NCBI RefSeq assembly: GCF_033807715.1
Contig: NC_084601.1
Coordinates: 465,001 to 529,000, forward strand
Direction: 5' to 3'
DNA length: 64,000 bases
From: Cololabis saira
Lineage: Eukaryota; Chordata; Actinopteri; Beloniformes; Belonidae
A program made the position numbers and the translations under genes. The notes below the pieces were generated by a model. It worked only from the letters and a program-made list of their open reading frames with translations. It did no database searches and had not been told where the DNA came from. Shown in pieces: positions 1-8,582 of the stretch (within the stretch, counting starts at the first letter, position 1; each line of letters begins with the position of its first letter).

Positions 1-565
1 TAAAGTGCATAGTCCTGAGTGTTCCTGGCTTGGGGGGGGGGGGGATTTCAGTTCAGTTCCCTGTCAGTCTGGCACGCAATGGAGATGGCTTTCCGGGTGA
101 GGCGGGTGGTGTAAATGTCATTCACGGAAGGGAGTGGGGCACCTATGATCTTCCCAGCTGTGTGCACTATGCGTTGCAGTGCTTTCCTGCTGTATTCAGT
201 ACAGCTACCGCCCCACACAGTGATGCAGCTGGACAGGATGCTCTCAATGGTGCCCTGGTAAAAAGTTTTCAGGATGGGTGTGGGAGCTCTCGCTCTTTTG
301 AGCTTGCGGAGGAAGTAAAGGCGCCGCTGGGCTTTCTTTGCCAGTGATGCAGAGTTGGTGGCCCAGGAGAGGTCCTCACTGATGTCCACTCCCAGGAATT
401 TGGTTCCGCTCACCCGCTCCACAGCAGCACCATCGATGGTCAGTGGTGGGAGTTCAGTGTGGTCTCTCCGGAAGTCGACTACAATCTCCTTTGTTTTGCT
501 GACATTCAGCAGGAGGTTGTTGTCTCTGCACCACGTGGTCAGAAGGTTGACCTCCTTCCTGTATA
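1..565 (-). pseudogene. LINE reverse transcriptase C-terminal fragment (Rex1/CR1-L2 group)
   Basis: The minus strand reads the end of a non-LTR reverse transcriptase from about 565 down to 48. The stretch LLLNVSKTKEIVVDFRR is the region after the YADD palm motif. It is followed by a conserved KFLGVDIS block and the thumb/C-terminal region (LRKLKRARAP, SILSSCITVWGG). The palm motif and endonuclease are absent because the copy is cut at its 5' side, where Harbinger-like sequence begins on the opposite strand near 570. The reading frame is open through this part but cannot make an active enzyme. Seen: motif order and truncation. Known: such LINEs are abundant in fish. The exact clade is a guess. 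Confidence 0.65.
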
Positions 566-569
566 CCAT

Positions 570-1110
570 GGCTGCTATACAGCATATTCTCACCGTGCGC
601 GAAGCAGAATGGTTTATAAGAATGCATTCGTGCGTCAGCACTTCAATCCCCTGGACGTGCTGTCGGACCGGGCTGTCCAGATGAGGTACCAGCTTCCACG
701 GGCTGAGATACAACACCTCATAACGTTGGTGTCTCCACATATCCGGAGGGCAACCCGGTGCAATTTGGCCCTGAGCACGGAGGTCCAGTTACTGGCTGCA
801 CTGCGTTTTTACGCAGTGGGGAGCTTCCTGGAGGTGGTGGCGGACGGCACCGGACTGAGCAAGGCGTCGGTGTCACGGAGTGCGGCAGCCGTGACACCGA
901 TCCTCCTGCGCCGTGCCTGAGTGCACATCAAGATGCCACCACAAGGGAGGAGATCCGCTAGGTCCACCAAGGATTCCACCCCATGGCTGGCATCCCCCGG
1001 GTGATTGGTGTTGAGGAGCAGCGCTGCGTGTCTCCACACACCCGCAAATACAACGTTGATGAATGCAAGATTCTGCTTAATAGTGAAAAAGGTCAAGCAG
1101 CTAAATAAAC
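570..1110 (+). pseudogene. PIF/Harbinger transposase fragment (HARBI1-like N-terminal part)
   Basis: The frame beginning about 575 reads NPLDVLSDRAVQMRYQLPR, then a helix-turn-helix-like stretch (ALRFYAVGSFLEVVADGTGL, SKASVSRSAAAVT). This is the pattern of the N-terminal DNA-binding region of HARBI1-type transposases. A stop follows at 918-920. Weak similarity continues in other frames to about 1107: a piece resembling the region before the first catalytic Asp, then NVDECKILLNSE. The DDE core is therefore mostly deleted. It abuts the LINE fragment head to head with no clean boundary, so it is a relic. Confidence 0.6.
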
Positions 1111-1260
1111 TTCAGAATATTTTTTTGAGGTGAAGGATTCTGTTTTACTAGTCAGGAGGATACAATGTGGTCCTATATGCTGATCATTAAGTTAATTTGT
1201 CCTTTCGTCCATCTTTCACATTTAATAAAAACAATACACTTCCTCATTATTCTCTTACCA

Positions 1261-2861
1261 GGGGTCCGTTTCACAAAGCAGGTTCAACAAACACTGAGTC
1301 TAATCCTGAACTCTTAGTTGATCTACTCTGAGATCGGAAACTCTGAGTTTTCGGTTCCAGAAAAGCGGATTTGAGGTAATTTACTCAACTCTAAGTAGTT
1401 TCACCGGGAGTTAAGCGCGAGCGTGAGGGAAATAAAAAGCCATCATCAGTAGATCGCTGATACAAGGATTCACCATGGCAACCGGCGACACAAAAGAGCG
1501 ACATACATTTTCTTTTTTTTCTTTTTAACTTTATTTATCTTTTCAATTTACAAAATCCCTTTGAGGAAACGTTAGTTTGCATCTGAAGATCCACATACTT
1601 CACGCCACTGGAGTAAGAAGTGTTAATACGTGCATATGGCGAGTATGAGAGCATATTTTGAAAAAAAAAAAATGAAATTTTATTGTCAATTAGATCAGGG
1701 CCGTCAATTGGGTACGGCAGCTGCCACACCTCGGCTTCAGGGGAGAATGTAAATGTTTTTTTTTTAAATACATTTATGGAATTACTCTGTATCTATTTGT
1801 ATTGATGTATTCTATTACTTCATACATATAAAATAACTACAAATGCATATCAGAACAACATGATGGATTTCAGTAGGTATTATCTATCCCAACACTTGTA
1901 CCCCCCCCTCATATCTTGAAATGTCCCAGCGTCCCTGACGACAGTGGTCGCTATCAATCTCGTTTTTAGTGCGCTCTGCAGATATAATATATGTCCTGCC
2001 ATTTTCTTTCTTTTTATTTAAATTGATTTATTTTATTATATTTATGTTACTTATGTAATGACATATGCACTTCATCCACTTTATGTCTCATACTGTATTT
2101 GTTTATTTAATTCCTTGATGCCTGACTGTCCACGGTCAATGTTCTGACTGTAATTGGAACTTTTAAATAAAGTTTTAAATAAAGTTAAAAAAAGTGCGCT
2201 CTGCAGTGTTACTAACTTACAAAAATTAAAATGAAGCAGACAACCACGCAATAAAAAAAAAAGAAAGAATGCAAGTGATGGGTCCAGAATATATTAACGA
2301 GGCTGTTAGCCACTGATGGATTAATTATGAAAGTGCATCTCAAAGTAAGATATAAATCCTCTTATACATCTGTTTAAGGGAAATATTTGACTTTTTTTTA
2401 CTCTCCCTCTCCTTTTTGCATTTGGACTTTAACTGTTTGAAGTTAAACTGGGATGTCCCTGTGATATTGTTGCACTGACATAGTGAATAAAATACGTTGC
2501 GTTTGTCAGATAAGCCTTTTCTGCTCTCTAACTCTGCCGCTTGCTGTCCGTGGTGCAGAAAACGGATGCGTATCGCGTAAAGACCCATTGGCTGAATTGA
2601 CGCCACTGAGGGAGGAGACAGAGAGAAACTCCAGGTTCGCTGAAATAAACCTGGTCCCGACCAGGTTAGATTCAGAGCGTCTGTTACTACGGTAACTGAC
2701 CGAGAGCTTAAGTTACCTCTCTTTGTGAAACAGGCTAGAGTTACCTCTCTTTCTCTGGTTTGAGTTACCTCCCTTTGTGAAACGGAAAACTCAGAGTTTC
2801 CCTCATTTCAGGGTTAACAGACTCAGAGTTCTCACTAAACCTGCTTTGTGAAACGGGCCCC
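1261..2861. mobile_element. Terminal-inverted-repeat DNA element (Harbinger-like MITE)
   Basis: The left end GGGGTCCGTTTCACAAAGC at 1261 is matched by its reverse complement at 2838-2861 (GGGGCCCGTTTCACAAAGC). Inward, both ends carry further inverted matches (CAGGTT; ACTCTGAGT-type blocks near 1320 and 2820). The interior encodes nothing I recognise, apart from a short ATG-led stretch at 1474 that runs into T-rich DNA, and it contains a later retro-insertion at 1982-2192. No convincing target-site duplication is visible: the flanks are CCA and AGG. The class is inferred from the TIR style, which is common in teleost Harbinger-type elements. Confidence 0.6.
1982..2192 (+). mobile_element. 5'-truncated retro-insertion with a 14-bp target-site duplication
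   Basis: The 14-mer AGTGCGCTCTGCAG occurs at 1968-1981 and again at 2193-2206 and brackets 211 bp. The insert is AT-rich, ends in an A-rich tail with two AATAAA signals (about 2166-2192), and the target is preceded by TTTTT. A long exact TSD plus A-rich 3' tail is the signature of target-primed reverse transcription by an L1-like enzyme. No coding sequence remains, so it is either a LINE 3' end or a retrocopied mRNA 3' UTR. Confidence 0.7.
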
Positions 2862-3388
2862 AGGACTACTTCTTATTTAGTTGCAGTCTTGTTTTCATCA
2901 TGGAAAAGGGTCATTGAAGGATATTTAGTTTTTTTTCATCTTAGTTTTTCATTTTAACACACATAACGCACAAGCAGCAGGGAATCAGTGCGTTAGGTAG
3001 CAGTGCTGCGTGTGAAAATGCGCTGATAGTGATCGGTGATCGATTTGACTGGCATCGATTGATTTGGTTTCAGAACCGGACAGCTCCTCCAAAGAGCTTC
3101 TGAAAGAGCGAAACTAAAAAACGGTGTTAAGAAGTCATCTGGGAAACACCCGTATCTTAGGGTCCCTTCTTAGTTGAAACCTTCTTTGGAACCTTCTTAA
3201 ATCCTTAAGAGAGGTCAGATCTGCCATTGTCTTCTAGTTGCTGCCACCTTTAAGTCTGTAGAAGTTGGCCGTCAACATTGCACAAACTGCTGCCAGTTGT
3301 AATTAATATCTACGTACCTATCCAGTTCTATGAGGGCAGAGGATTCTGAAACAACTGACACTTTCTCAAATGTATTTAAGGCTGCACC
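2862..3388. other. Intergenic DNA with no recognisable feature
   Basis: About 530 bp between two TIR elements. I see no open frame with recognisable motifs, no strong repeat and no splice-flanked exon. Confidence 0.5.
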
Positions 3389-3431
3389 TACACTCACTGG
3401 CCACTTTATTAGGTACACCTTGCTAGTACTG

Positions 3432-3640
3432 GATTAGACCCCTTTTGCCTTCAGAACTACCTTAATCCTTCGTGGCATAGAATCAACAAGGTACTGAAGA
3501 CATTCCTCAGAGAGTTTGTTTTATATCGACACAATAGCATTAGGCAGTTGCTACAGATTTGTCGGCTGCACGTCCATGATGCAAATCTCCCGTTCCACCA
3601 CGTCCTAAAGGTGCTCTATTGCAAGGGTTTCCAATTCCGG
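3432..3640 (-). pseudogene. Tc1/mariner transposase C-terminus, degenerate
   Basis: Reading the minus strand from about 3640 gives EHL-stop-DVVEREI, MDVQPTNL, LSEECLQYLVDSMPRRI and VVLKAKG, with three in-frame stops (in place of W, Q and W-like codons) before the terminal stop. The E-H-L-x-D-V-V-E-R-E-I block is the conserved segment just after the last catalytic Asp/Glu of Tc1/mariner DDE transposases. Everything upstream is missing. It is a dead copy that marks the 3' end of the enclosing TA-flanked element. Confidence 0.7.
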
Positions 3641-3789
3641 TACTCCGGGACCCCCTGCCCTGCATGTTTTAGATGCTACTCTGCTTTCAGCACACCGTGA
3701 TACAAGGAGCTGTGTCATCAACAGAGATGTACAGACCTTGAAGGCAATTAATTAGAATCAGGTGTGTTGATGCAAGGCAACATTTAAAC

Positions 3790-4520
3790 CATCAATTCAA
3801 ACCAAATCAAACTTTATTTATAGAGCACCTTGCATGCATAGAATGCAGCACAACGTGCTTTACATAAAAACAATACACAAACATAAATCTTATTAATGCC
3901 CTGCCCCGCCCCTGGAGCTAAAAGTTAAAAGGAAGCAGGATAAGAGGTTAAAATACACGTTCTGAGGTTAAAATACACTCTAAAAGAGTTTAAAAGTATA
4001 ACATAAAATCGGAAAAGTAGGTCTAGAAAGCAAGAAATTAGAAACTAAGAGAATAAAACAATAAAATGTATAAAATAGACCATAAATAATGACTAAATGA
4101 TGATATGTTGATGATGTGATAACATTGAGATAAAACAATGAGATAATAAAACAGGATAAAATAAAATAAAATAAAGATTAATATAAAACAGAGTAGTAAG
4201 ATCCAATAAAAATAGGGGTGAGCATAGAAGATTATAAAGAGTTAAATGAGACAGTTAAAAGCCTGATTAAAGAGATGGGTCTTGAGCCTCTTTTTAAAGA
4301 CCTGAGGTTCTCCGGGAGGCTGTTCCACAATCGGGGGACATAATAACTGAATGAGGCCTCCCCGTGTGTTCTGATTCTAACTTTTGGTATCGTTAAAAGG
4401 CACCGGAGGACTTCAGGGGCCGCGAGGGTCGATAGGGTAAAAGTAGTACAGACTACCTTACCTAGGGTAAAAGAAGGCCCAAGACCATTAAAACACTTAA
4501 AAACTAGTAGAAGAACTAGG
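3790..4520 (-). mobile_element. L2-type LINE 3' end (ORF2 C-terminus plus 3' UTR)
   Basis: Minus-strand translation around 4480-4230 gives fragments such as VFKCFNGLGPS, LLTIPKVRIRTHGEASF and PRLWNSLPENLRS, the standard C-terminal end of fish L2/CR1 ORF2. The 3' side becomes A-rich on the plus strand and ends at 3793-3830 in the same 'tttatttata' block plus TTGATTTGAATT-like tail seen in the L2 copy ending at 16396. The copy is 5'-truncated, carries stops and is inactive. Confidence 0.55.
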
Positions 4521-4524
4521 GATG

Positions 4525-4656
4525 CCCCGATACTGATACTGGTATCGGGGCCGATACTGCTCTCATATACTTGTACTCATACTCGCAAAAATTATCCGAT
4601 ACCACGCACCGATACCACTTCATTGTTGTTGTAGTTACTGATTAGTGACTCTAGGG
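4525..4656 (-). mobile_element. hAT end fragment, same family as the element at 13230-14239
   Basis: The sequence from AGGGATGCCCCGATACTG through TGACTCTAGGG matches the reverse complement of the right ~120 bp of the complete element at 13230-14239. It includes the shared blocks CTCATATACT, CGCAAAAATT, CATTGTTGTTGT and TTAGTGACTCTAGGG. The inner part and other terminus are missing, so it is a truncated end. Confidence 0.65.
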
Positions 4657-5640
4657 CAGGGGTCGGTAACCTATGGCTCGCGAGCCATATATGGCTCTTC
4701 CAGTCACGGCGTATGGCTCCCAGACAACCTCTGCGGTGCAGCTCCCCCCGTCTCCTTCTCGGTAGCGAGGTCGAGGCAATCACGGGCAATTCATGCCCCC
4801 CTTCCCCCTTTAACGTTCTCATGGGGGTCTCTACTACGTCCGCAAATCACGGGCAATTCACGCGCCCCCTCTCCCCTTTAACTTTTCATGGTAGCCTCAA
4901 TTACGTCCGCCTTACAATAATACAATGGGCGCATTGCGTCATTGGGCGCGCGGCACATTTTTACAGACGTTTGTATACACGGGTCGCAAAAATACGGTAA
5001 TTGAAATGAAATGGCGAAAAGAAAAAGAGATGACGAGTATCGTACATTTCAGGACGAATGGACCGAAGAATTTGCCTTTGTGGAGAGAGCAGGTTCTGCA
5101 GTGTGTCTAATTTGCAATGACAAAATTACATCGATGAAACGGTTGAATGTAAAGTGGCCCCTCTACACGCGCCATGCTACCTTTGTATCAAAGTACCCTG
5201 CGGGAGACAGCAGAAAGAAAGCGTGCCAAGAGCTACTGAGCAGGGTGCAAGCCAGCCAGCAGCAACTCCGCGTATGGACCCGGCAAGGTGACTTTAATTC
5301 CGCTAGCTTTGCTGGATCTTTAGCAATAGTGAGGATCGGAAAACCGTTCACAGATGGCGAGTATGCTAAAACGTTCATGCTGGATGTAGCCAATGAACTT
5401 TTTGATGATCTTCCGAACAAAGACAAGATAATCAAACGGATACAAGACATGCCTCTGTCGGCAAGAACTGTTCATGATCGTACCATCGTGATGGCAAACA
5501 AAGTTGAGGAAAGCAAGTGAAGGACATAAATTCAGCGCTGCTCTTTTCCCTGGCTTTGGATGAGTCAACAGACGTGAGTCATTTGTCGCAGTTCAGCATG
5601 ATTGCAAGATGTGCTGTTGGTGGAGCAGTTGGACAAGTGT
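4657..5640 (+). mobile_element. hAT (Charlie/GTF2IRD2-like) transposon, 5' part
   Basis: The terminus CAGGGGTCGGTAACCTATGG at 4657 is followed by the internal palindrome GGCTCGCGAGCC, a familiar hAT-type end. The 5' region leads into a transposase frame (see 5011-5640). The element stops abruptly at the right TIR of the enclosing mariner-type element, so its 3' half and second terminus are gone. Confidence 0.6.
5011..5640 (+). pseudogene. hAT transposase N-terminal half, frameshifted
   Basis: The frame from ATG 5011 starts MAKRKRDDEYRTFQDEW and has a zinc-finger-like region (CLICND followed by a histidine about 20 residues on). It then has the pre-catalytic region (FTDGEYAKTFMLDVANELF; DKIIKRIQDMPLSARTVHDR). 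The frame stops at 5520 and resumes in another register with FSLALDESTDVSHLSQ, which contains the first catalytic Asp of hAT transposases. That frameshift and the loss of everything after 5640 (insertion domain, second Asp, C-terminal dimerisation block) make it non-functional. The pattern matches the hAT lineage that also gave rise to vertebrate GTF2IRD2/ZBED-like genes, but this copy sits in transposon DNA with its TIR at 4657. Confidence 0.7.
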
Positions 5641-5728
5641 ACCTAATAAAGTGGCCAGTTAGTGTATATTACTTTAACATAATACGACTTATAATTGTAA
5701 ATGATCAGATAATGTAAAGATATCATGG

Positions 5729-6462
5729 CAGTGGCGATTCCTCTAAGACTGCAAGGGAAGCTCAGCTTCCTCTAAAATGTCAAAAAATAAGTGGTCAAAT
5801 ATGTACTGTTGTGTTTACATTTCATTGACTATAAATGCGCTAGAACGCCATCACCTTTAGTTCAGAATCAGCCTCTTATCATTCCTGCAGCTTCACGTGC
5901 AGAAGCTCAGCGTCTATGGGAAGCTGGAGTGGGTTGTTCCACTGCAGCCAAACACACCGTTATTGGATAAATGCTCGGTTTTGTCCCGCCCATCGGGCCC
6001 ATGGCATCGGCTGGCCTGGATGCTGCGCTTCTGCATGATGATTGGATGAACTGTCTGAGGCTGAAACCCTTTCTGATTGACAGCGAAATGAGCGAATCAG
6101 CGATCTTGAGATATAAACACTGCCAGAGAAGTTTTGTAGCTTCATTCTGTCATTCCGAGTTGATCTGGAGAGTTTGGAAATCCTCGTAGTGACTTTTGTC
6201 TTTGTTAAAACGGTAAGCGACACACTCAGCAACCTGTTTCTGGTGTTTGGAGACTGTACTGGTGTTATTTGAGACTCTGACTTCTGTTGCTCTACAGTTA
6301 TTGTCCCCAACGAGCAGCGGGTGCTGCTGTGAGCCGCTCCACCGTTGCACAACATTCACAGCCGGAACGGAGGGTAGAATTCACATACAAATAAACTGAC
6401 ACAATTTATGATGTAAGGCGAAAATGAGCTTCCCCTCCTTAAAAGACCAACAGCCGCCACTG
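5729..6462. mobile_element. Non-autonomous hAT-like element with CAGTGGCG termini
   Basis: The left end CAGTGGCGATTCCTCT (5729) and right end (reverse complement CAGTGGCGGCTGTTGGTC, ending 6462) are imperfect inverted repeats; both continue into an AAGCTCA-type block. The left flank is TATCATGG (5721-5728). The bases directly after the right end are TATCAGAA, but an exact TATCATGG occurs 28 bp further on (6491-6498), beyond a (TCAGAA)n run. The interior has no transposase frame. Confidence 0.6.
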
Positions 6463-6587
6463 TATCAGAATCAGAATCAGAATCATCATGTATCATGGAT
6501 ATATTGACCCTACTTCATACAACTGACCCTAAGAGCTGATTCAATTGGATCATAGACAATAAATACATACACTGTTGAATACATGTG

Positions 6588-6589
<2 letters not shown>

Positions 6590-6675
<86 letters not shown>
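6590..6675. repeat. (TG)n microsatellite
   Basis: Uninterrupted TG dinucleotide run immediately downstream of the last visible exon of the gene A lipocalin. Long antisense frames here encode only poly-His/Thr and are artefacts. Confidence 0.95.
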
Positions 6676-6677
<2 letters not shown>

Positions 6678-6688
6678 ATGCAACTTAC

Positions 6689-7676
6689 TGATGACATCAG
6701 CATGCAGTGAGAGGTGCTCAGTGTCATTCTCAGAAAGCTGTGTTGCGTTGATGAAGTATATCGTACAGGTGTCTAAACTATCCCTACAAAAAACAAGTGA
6801 TTAATAACCAACAGCAATCTACTGATTGTCCGACCACTAAACTGATCTTTATTTTTTACTAAGAATCCAGTTTATCTTTAAACACAGATAATATCATCCA
6901 ATCTCAGGCTCAGTTGATATTAGAATTTAATTAAATCTGAGAACTCACCGGAAGTTATTCCTCTCAGTGTACCCAATGGTTTTTCCATCGGATTGGAGTT
7001 TTAACTCGACATGAGAGCTGGAGAGATTTGCCACCAAGTTGTCGTGTTCATCACATTCAGAGATGGCCCAGACCAGAACCCAGTCCCCAAAAATCTGCAA
7101 GAAAAGGGGAAAACAAGTCAGAGCTGAAGCACCAAATGAGTAGCTACATGTCCTGTCCTGCAGTGGCCTTGTGGCAGTTTTATTAGTCATTATTAAACAA
7201 AGATAACAAAAAATATGGCTGTGTATAGGTAATGGAAACAAGTACGAGAAGTGCAAAAGTTTATACAGTACAGCAACATTTTATATAAATGATTGATACT
7301 TATGTCTAAAGACAAATGTTAACAGAATTCATGGAACTACTTGATAAATAACAACAATCAGGTCCTGTCTATAAAGTAACAGTAAAAGATCCACAGAGAC
7401 TGACTTTCATATAATTAACAAACAATGGCAAAATGTAGGTCATGATCACATGGTATAAACACATCTGGAACATCTGGTGGGTGCTGTCTATGGACGACAT
7501 GGGTCACCACGTCATGTGAGAAGATCCTGACGTACGAAGATCAGAACCGTACTTACCTTGTGCAGATCTTTTGTTTGCAACCTGTGGGTCAAACCATCAC
7601 ATTCAGTGCTGTTTGGTGCTGCGTTGGAGCCAATTGCTACCAGCACCAGCAACCCTGCAACCTTTACTATGTTCAT
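6689..7676 (-). CDS. Gene A: partial lipocalin (saxitoxin/tetrodotoxin- or tributyltin-binding protein-like), exons 1-3
   Basis: Three exons fit a secreted lipocalin: exon 1 at 7557-7676 (ATG 7676; 40 codons, donor GTAAGT), exon 2 at 6949-7094 (acceptor CTTGCAG, donor GTGAGT) and exon 3 at 6689-6783 (acceptor TTTGTAG, donor GTAAGT). The phases agree with genes B and C. Residues 1-20 form a signal peptide (MNIVKVAGLLVLVAIGSNAA). The lipocalin GxW motif is G43-D44-W45, followed by VLVWA. Sequons lie at N22, N63, N101 and N108, and cysteines at C26, C54 and C95. Exon 3 (95 nt) is 30 nt longer than in B and C. The family binds small hydrophobic ligands or toxins in fish plasma; the assignment rests on my recall of the GDWVLVW pattern. 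Exons 4-5 are not visible in the transposon-rich DNA to the left, so they are lost or outside the window. Confidence 0.6.
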
Positions 7677-7753
7677 GCTGCCCAGAGGTGATAAATAAGC
7701 CCACCTACAATGTCCTTTGCCAAGACTGCACACTGACGGAGGCCTCCAATTGG

Positions 7754-7761
7754 TTTTATAA
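7754..7761 (-). promoter_or_regulatory. TATA box of gene A
   Basis: The minus strand reads TTATAAAA here, 78-85 bp upstream of the gene A ATG. That is a plausible distance for a short 5' UTR, and genes B and C have GATAAAAG at a similar offset. Confidence 0.5.
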
Positions 7762-7974
7762 GGCCAAGCCAGCAGAAGTGGGTCGGTCCAAAGATCATAT
7801 GTATTCAGTTGATTATTCAACTCAAATGTAACCTTTGCTTTACTCTCTTAGTGGGGCAGCATAGCTAAGCTATTGTGCATTTTGTGATACAAGCAACAAA
7901 TTTGGCACAAATGTACATTGACATATGGCGAACATTTTCAGATATTGAGCCACTCAGAATTCTCTCTTCATGTC

Positions 7975-8475
7975 CGCCATATTGGAATTCAAAATGGCCG
8001 CCATTTAAAATCTACATTTGCGCTTATCTGTGGATCTAAAATTGCAATTGACTCGATTCTGGTGCCAAAATGTATGTTTTGGGGGACAAGGAATCCAATG
8101 GTAACAATATGCATTGCATATTTTTTACCACTGAGCCGCCATCTTGGATTTCAATATGGCCGCCATTTGAAATCTTCATTTTTGTTTATCAGCGGGTCTA
8201 ATGCCGCTATCGACTTGATTCTGGTGTCTAAATGTATGTTTTTGGGGGTAAGGAATCCAATGGTAACATTATGCATTGCGTATATTTTAACACTGAGCCG
8301 CCATGCTGGATTTCAAAATGGCCGCCTTTTAAAATCTACATTTGCGATAACCTTTGGGTTCAGTCTAAATGTATGATTTGGGGGGTTGGGGGCAAGGAAC
8401 CCAATTGTAACAAGCTGCATGCATATCTTTATTAATTTTGCTGCCATATTGTATTTCAAATTGGCCGCCACTTGA
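7975..8475 (+). repeat. Left arm: three diverged ~165-bp units of the 7851-10889 element
   Basis: Units begin near 7975, 8140 and 8300 with CCGCCAT...TTGGA-type sequence, then GGCCGCCATTTGAAATCT, a TCTGG/CGACTTGATTCTGG block and AAATGTATGTTTTGGGGG. They are more diverged from each other than the right-arm units. A small remnant runs to about 8475. The longer reading frame through these units is a by-product of the repeats and is not protein-like. Confidence 0.75.
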
Positions 8476-8582
8476 AATCTACATGTGTGATTATCTCTAA
8501 AAAGTCAAATGCATTTATTGACTCGATTCATATATGTTATGGGGGACAAAATTCTAATAATAGGCAAGACAGTTCGATCACC

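Larger units (their letters stand above)
3391..5664. mobile_element. Tc1/mariner-type element with TA flanks, filled with nested insertions
   Basis: The left terminus CACTCACTGGCCACTTTATT (3391) and the right terminus (reverse complement CACTAACTGGCCACTTTATT, ending 5664) form inverted repeats of about 28 bp. Each is flanked by TA (3389-3390 and 5665-5666), the mariner-type TSD. Transposase remains lie on the minus strand just inside the left end. The remainder is mostly other elements: a hAT-like scrap near 3625-3790, an L2 LINE 3' end (3790-4520), a hAT end fragment (4525-4656) and a hAT transposase fragment (4657-5640). Confidence 0.7.

Noticed and set aside
6515..6727. Poly-His/Thr frame and similar microsatellite frames elsewhere (24514, 53758, 59844, 61083)
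   Set aside because: Dinucleotide repeats are open in several frames; there is no other coding evidence.
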